64,000 nucleotides of DNA from Aphelenchoides besseyi. Lineage: Eukaryota > Nematoda > Chromadorea > Rhabditida > Aphelenchoididae. The translations under genes and the position numbers were made by a program. Shown here piece by piece: positions 59,020-64,000 of this stretch (its first letter is position 1; the number at the start of each line of letters is the position of its first letter). The stretch spans positions 6,200,001-6,264,000 of the forward strand of contig JAMPIQ010000002.1 of the NCBI GenBank assembly GCA_024699855.1, read 5' to 3'. Below the pieces are notes generated by a model. That model saw nothing but the letters and a program-made list of their open reading frames with translations. It did no database searches and was not told the DNA's origin.

Positions 59020-60367
59020 GTTTTGATTGTTGTTAATTGTTGTTATTATAATGGTTGTTCTCGTTTACGAAATTGTTAGAAATAAATTCCACGGAGAACC
59101 CGAATGATAGTGAGCAAACAAATCGCGCAGTCTTGTCGTGAGGACCTTGATTTCATAGAGCTGATGATTAAAATGATCATCATAATGGGAAATGTGTTTG
59201 ACCTTTGAATCGTTTCGCTCCATTGAGTAAAAGTATACGCATTCTGTCAATTCAAAGATTGAGTATAAGCGCATGTTCGCCAAGGAAGATGGCAAGTTCG
59301 ATGGAAGGTTGGTCACAGTTCTCCGGTGTGCTCGATTATCTTTAAATGCCAACTTTTCAAATTCCTTTCGCGTTCGTGGATCGCTTCTTCCGTTTTTGTT
59401 GTTACGGTAACTTTAAAAGGGTTTTGTTCGAGGGACGGGAGTGTGACAGTGGACGTTGGTGTTGAGCATTAATATGCGACGAGCTATGAGTCGTTTGCTT
59501 TGCGGCATTTTGAACGGGAAGCTCAAAAATCATAGTGCTTACCATCTTTCGTTTTCTCCGCAGGGTCCTGTTGTAGGCAGATTGTAAGTGTTCATTATTG
59601 CAGTAAATGGAGATGTAAGGACCGAAGATTAAGCTGTAAAGCGTAATGTCTTTAGTCGTTTCTTTTCATTTCGCTCTTTTATTTCGATCCTGAACGCCGT
59701 TACATTTGTCGGCCGAAATTCGTTCACAGTCATTCGTGCCGCTCAATTGCCCTCCCAAATTTAACGTTGTTTTTGGACACGAGTCAAGTCGACAGACTTC
59801 TGATCAACAGAGTCCCTTTGCCACTTCTTCTGACCTTTCCGTATGCTTGTTACCGTTACCGAGGAATGTGATTAATTTTTGGTCATTTGATTGTCGGTCG
59901 TTCTATTTCGGTTGACCCGAAGCTCAACATTTTTCTTCGATCAGAACAACAATCCGAGACTATGACGCGAATGATCATTTCTGGTTTCACGATGTGGGCG
60001 CCAGGAAGTGGGCCAAATTTCTGTTTTACGGGTTTCTCGAAAATTTCGTGCATCAAAAACAGTTGCTCTGCGATTGCACGTCTATGACCCATTGACACGA
60101 ACGGTCGACAACGTGCGGGACAGCTGGTGTCTATGGCCGTTTGTTGTCAACATTGCTCGTTCGAAATGAGGGCGGATTTTTGGAGGCTTTTGTTTCAGCG
60201 ATTCGGTTGCTCACGGGAACGTTGCAACGCTTAAACTTAGTTCGGAATCAAAAGTTTTGAAATAGCAAACGAGAGGAGGCGGAAATGACCTTCGAAAACA
60301 TCGTTCTCTTGTTGCTAATCCAATTGAACGTTCAAAACTTTTTTCAACTGATTACCAACCGAATTGT
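58748..60367. repeat. Block B: source copy of the RSL1D1 3' end and downstream DNA
   Basis: Reverse complement of 49147-50766 with very few differences. Since only this copy is attached to a full RSL1D1 gene, it must be the source. The non-coding part includes a minus-strand frame (59065-59352, MAFKDNRAHRRTVTNLPSNL...) conserved between copies simply because both are recent; I do not claim it as a gene. Confidence 0.9.
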
Positions 60368-62315
60368 TTATGTTTCTTGAAGAAAGGTTATGGTAGATCT
60401 AATGGGACCGAATCGTCATCTTTTATTTGCGAAGCCAAAATAACCCACCTGTTTCGGTGGTTTGCCCGCGGCATCAATAGTTGACTTTTCATAAAAAAGC
60501 GATAAAATTTAAAGTTTGCAGGGCAGCTGGCTATTGAATTTAACGAGGTGACTATAAGCTCATTTTGGCCGTCTAACGAGATGAGCACTAAAGTTCGATC
60601 GAAAACGACTATTTTGACGTGTGTATGCAGTCGGAAAGACCTACAGAAACAATTGCGCAATCTATTGAGATGCTTCTGTTGCTTACGACTTTCGAGCGAC
60701 GATGGTTTTGACTAAAAGTCGAGCTGCCATCGTCTGTGATCATCAACCCATTGATCTTGAAAAGTCATTCGCAGCGTTCGCTGATTGGGCAGATTTGCTC
60801 GAAGGATTGTGTCCGTTTACTGTTGTTCGATGTAACTCGTGGTTTTTATGTGGCGCTTCGAAAAGTACGGTGAATCAGTTGCGTACCTCTTTGAAATACT
60901 CAACTTTTGACTTGTCATTGGACGCTCTTCCATACGCTGCACAAGTTTGACCTTTTGGTGTCTCGAACCGTCGCTTTTTGTCATCGTCCATGATTGTGCG
61001 CCAAATCGCGACCAGCCTTTGGCCTTTCAAAATGTCGTCAAAATGGTGACATTTGGTTGCGGTATACAAAAATTTGGAGTACAATTCGGTTGACATTTCC
61101 ATTTTCAATACTAATTGTAATTGCGAGCTGTGGTTTATTGAATTTCTGACTACGCGAGTTACTGTCTCCAGTTTCGACTGACTTGTTATCACGTCGATGA
61201 GTTGAAGGTTTCGGATGGCGAGATCATGTTTCGGCTCAGAAATGTCACGTATCTCGTGGTCGCTTTTTTGGGGATCTTTCGGAACGGCCAACTGCTCTGC
61301 GGCGGGGGTGGACGATCGGAAACTGATTTGCCCAGTTTCCTGCCAATCGTTTCGAACGACTCGTCAGTGTTTTTGTCAGTTGGCGGCAAAAATACGCGCA
61401 CTACTTTTGGGCGAATTTTTTGATCGCCGCCAACACTCCTTTCGACATCGGGAATTAGTTTACAGCGGTGCTTTTTGGCAAATGTTGTTGCCGCATGGCG
61501 TTGAAACGCGCAATGACATTTCATTTTTCAATCGGAAGCCGCGGTTTAAAACGTCTTCTTTGTTCGGCCACCGTCGGAGTCTGTGGGCACTTTTTTGCGC
61601 CCAATTCGACTTTGAAAGATCGCCTCTTCGATCTTCCGTCTTTGTTTAATCGATCGTCTCGACCCATTGGTTGTTACCGTTGAGTTCATCAGCGAAGAGA
61701 AATCCTGTTGCGTTTTCGATTATGAAAGTCACTCGGGTCTTTTCTGCTTGTATCCGAATGACTGTACGAGATTCTTTCATTACAGCGCCCTCTTTACGGT
61801 GCTTATCATCGTTGTTGTGTTCGTTGTAAAGACGGGTCCATTGCATCTTCTCTTCTTCTGACACTTCCTTTTGACTCTTAGAAAACAGAACGCGAAAGAA
61901 TGTCAACAGTTTGTGTCGACTGAAGATTCACGTATTTTGCAATCCGTCAGCTTGTCGTTGATTGGAACTCGTCATCGGACCTTCATTTGGTTTGCGTCCG
62001 CCTTAGTTTTGCTGTTCGTGTCGCCGGTTTGTGGTTGACACGTCAATTCTGCTTCGAATTTCGCTGTTAGAATCGAAAACAAGTTGCTGCTGAGATTAAA
62101 ACAAAAATCTTCAACGTTGGCGTACGGCCAACGTGCTCCGCCACCGCACTCAATAGCTTTTTGTTGTCATGAGCCACTTTCCATCATGCGATGGATTCTA
62201 ATTGAAAAGATCGCGAATTTTTCGAATTCCCAGTTTTTACTTGAGAGACAATCATTGTTCGTGTATTTTTAGATGAAGAAATCGGTTGTTTTAAATCTCG
62301 TCATTTCAGTTTTTC
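59020..62315. other. Intergenic, about 3.3 kb between RSL1D1 and basonuclin-like gene
   Basis: The left 1.35 kb belongs to block B. The remainder (60368-62315) has many overlapping frames on both strands, for example 60875-61291 (-) and 61215-61649 (+), none with motifs or splice continuity. It probably includes the promoter and 5' UTR of the zinc-finger gene. Confidence 0.5.
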
Positions 62316-63811
62316 ATGTCAAGCGCCCAGTTTCTGCCATTTGGATCATTGGGCGGAATCTTTGGAACCAACCGCGACAATCCGACCGCCATGTCGCCGG
62401 AACTCATTGCATCACTCCTCGAACAGTTCACGACCGAACCGGCAACTTCAAATGCTGCAGCTTTACTGCAGTTGCATTTGCCAACCACTCTCACGAACAA
62501 CGTTCTTACGCCGTCCAACTTCTCAATTGAGCGTCTGACTTTGGCACTGATTCCCGCATTTCTCAATCAAAACGCCTTGCCAATTCGCCTAAAGATCTTG
62601 ATTGAGGGCATTTTGGAACAACGCTATGGGACTTTGAATACGGTTCTAATGTCCGCAATTCAAAACGTAATCAAAAGCTCTGGTTGGACAATCGAAGATA
62701 TTAGACGTGGCTATTTGATTTCCGATTCGCGAACCGGTCAACCAATTGAACAACTTCGTGTTGTTGGATTGGCCAGTGAACTTACAATTCTTCGCACCAT
62801 TTCAACTGCAATTCCCCAACTATTTTATGTCACTGATCAGCTCTATCAATCTTTGGCTCTTGGACTTGCTGATGGACCATCCGCTTTCACGCGAAGTGCG
62901 CAACTGTCTCCGGTTTTTTCTTCCATTGACAAACAGGTTGATGTTCCCATTGGTAAGAGGTTGTCATTTTGAATGGGAGTAATCGAATAGTTTCAGATAA
63001 TCATGAGATAAAACCCGAGAATATGTCCAATGATACGCCACTTTCAACTCCCGCATCTGCGTCTCCGAGCAACGAACCGAGCTGTTCACCATCGTTGAAT
63101 GAGGGCTGTCAAAGTATCGAGTCGAATATCAGCACAATGATTGAGAGTTCGAAAGCAAGTGAGAAATCGACTGATGATCGCCAATTCAAGATGAGCAAAC
63201 GACGTGTCCAATGCGAAAAATGCAACCGCAGTTTTTGCGACAAAGGAGCTTTGAAGATTCACAACAGCGCCGTTCATTTGAAGGAAACACACCAATGCAC
63301 TATACCGGGTTGCAGTCGTTTGTTCTCATCGCGCCGCAGTCGGTAAGATCGCAATTCAACAAATCGACCCTGCACATTTCGATTCCAGAAATCGTCATTC
63401 CGGAAATGCTAATTTACATACAATGATTGCGATGCAAAAGGCTGTTGCGGCCCGTCGGTCTGCAAACCAATCGATTAATTCGAATCCACTGCTCAGTCTG
63501 TTGCCTTCGAAAACAAACAATATGACTCCATGGTCGCTCTTTCCAACGATGACATCAAATCTCTCAACTTCGAACGAAGGTACTCGACAGTTCACATTGA
63601 AATAAACAGATCAGTTCTTTAGAGTTGGCAACAAACTTGAGTAGTACTAATAAAACTGACAATTCCAGCGAAATTGATCATCTAACTAAGTGAGTTGCAA
63701 AGTTTCATAGACAACAACAGATTTAGGCCAAACTTCCTTTCAACTTCTCCACTCGACCATCCATTGGCTTTTCGACAGCTACTGAATCTAAAATCAAACA
63801 TCTGTTCGTAA
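62316..63811 (+). CDS. Basonuclin/disconnected-type zinc-finger transcription factor
   Basis: Nuclear DNA-binding protein of the basonuclin/disco family. ATG 62316 lies six bases after a CATTTCAG acceptor. A long N-terminal region without known domain ([34 protein letters not shown]) precedes two C2H2 fingers: [26 protein letters not shown], then [28 protein letters not shown]. [16 protein letters not shown] and FSSRRSRNRHS are family signatures. Introns: about 62953-62996 and 63343-63388. The end can be read two ways: reading through gives a stop at 63605 (TRQFTLK); splicing 63580-63622 and 63690-63726 gives a longer tail ending [15 protein letters not shown] at 63811. The longer model uses normal GT..AG sites throughout. 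C. elegans has a similar gene. Confidence 0.87.
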
Positions 63812-64000
63812 TTTACCGATATCTTATTTGAATTAACTCGTACATATCAACATTCGTGTTCTCTCGATTCCAGGACGCATTTGATTCCAATGAACCGATT
63901 TGTTTTGATGCGATTTCACACAATCATCTGCCTACTGCTGTTCCGTTCTTATTCACTTTCATTTCTTAATCGAAACTCGGACAGCGGTAGGATCAAAACG
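63812..64000. other. Window end, no gene recognised
   Basis: Short AT-rich 3' flank; no further gene is visible before the edge. Confidence 0.4.

Noticed and set aside
59065..59352. 95-codon minus-strand frame conserved between blocks B and B'
   Set aside because: Its conservation only reflects the recent duplication; no splice-linked start or domain was found.

Overview
The window looks like a piece of a nematode (or nematode-like ecdysozoan) nuclear genome. Genes are split by many tiny introns, mostly 38-55 nt, with T-rich TTTTAG/TTTCAG acceptors. Many start codons sit a few bases after a solitary splice acceptor, as expected for spliced-leader trans-splicing, and some genes lie 40-150 bp apart in the same orientation as in nematode operons. 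Two Cys-loop ligand-gated channels, a secreted C-type lectin and a TSSK-like kinase fit this. The base composition is AT-leaning. I cannot name the species. All gene models below were spliced by eye; small exons at the 5' ends may be missing.

Left third (1-24.7 kb), gene-dense: FKBP-TPR co-chaperone (5' cut by the window edge), COX16, PTRH2, a TSSK-like kinase, a C-type lectin, a type II PAK kinase (-), TMEM161 carrying a nested minus-strand gene and a tRNA-like element in one large intron, a PP1 catalytic subunit (-), SRPRB and MRPL33 (-, probably one operon), DDX47 (+, divergent from MRPL33), a PP2A B56 subunit (-) and TMEM268 (+). These are mostly housekeeping genes of mitochondria, ER targeting, ribosome biogenesis and phosphorylation.

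Middle (24.7-46 kb), gene-poor: an alpha-type nicotinic-like channel (+), two small one-pass membrane proteins (-), eIF4A3 (-), a PAR-motif Cys-loop channel (-), then about 7.7 kb without a recognisable gene, then a small secreted protein (-).

Right third (46-64 kb), rearranged: a mosaic of at least three duplicated blocks. Block A (46359-48842) carries a gene with an N-terminal ubiquitin-like part and a C-terminal atypical-kinase-like part; it is repeated as the inverted copy A' (50768-53256). Between them sits block B' (49147-50766), an inverted copy of the RSL1D1 3' end and downstream DNA (58748-60367). A third block, the 5' flank of the cathepsin Z gene (54097-54289), is copied directly beside A (46173-46358). 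Beyond these lie cathepsin Z, SDE2, RSL1D1 and a basonuclin/disco zinc-finger gene. Other unusual points: four GC-AG introns supported by protein alignment, an in-frame TGA shared by both kinase-like copies, two tRNA-headed elements with structured tails, and nested genes inside introns.
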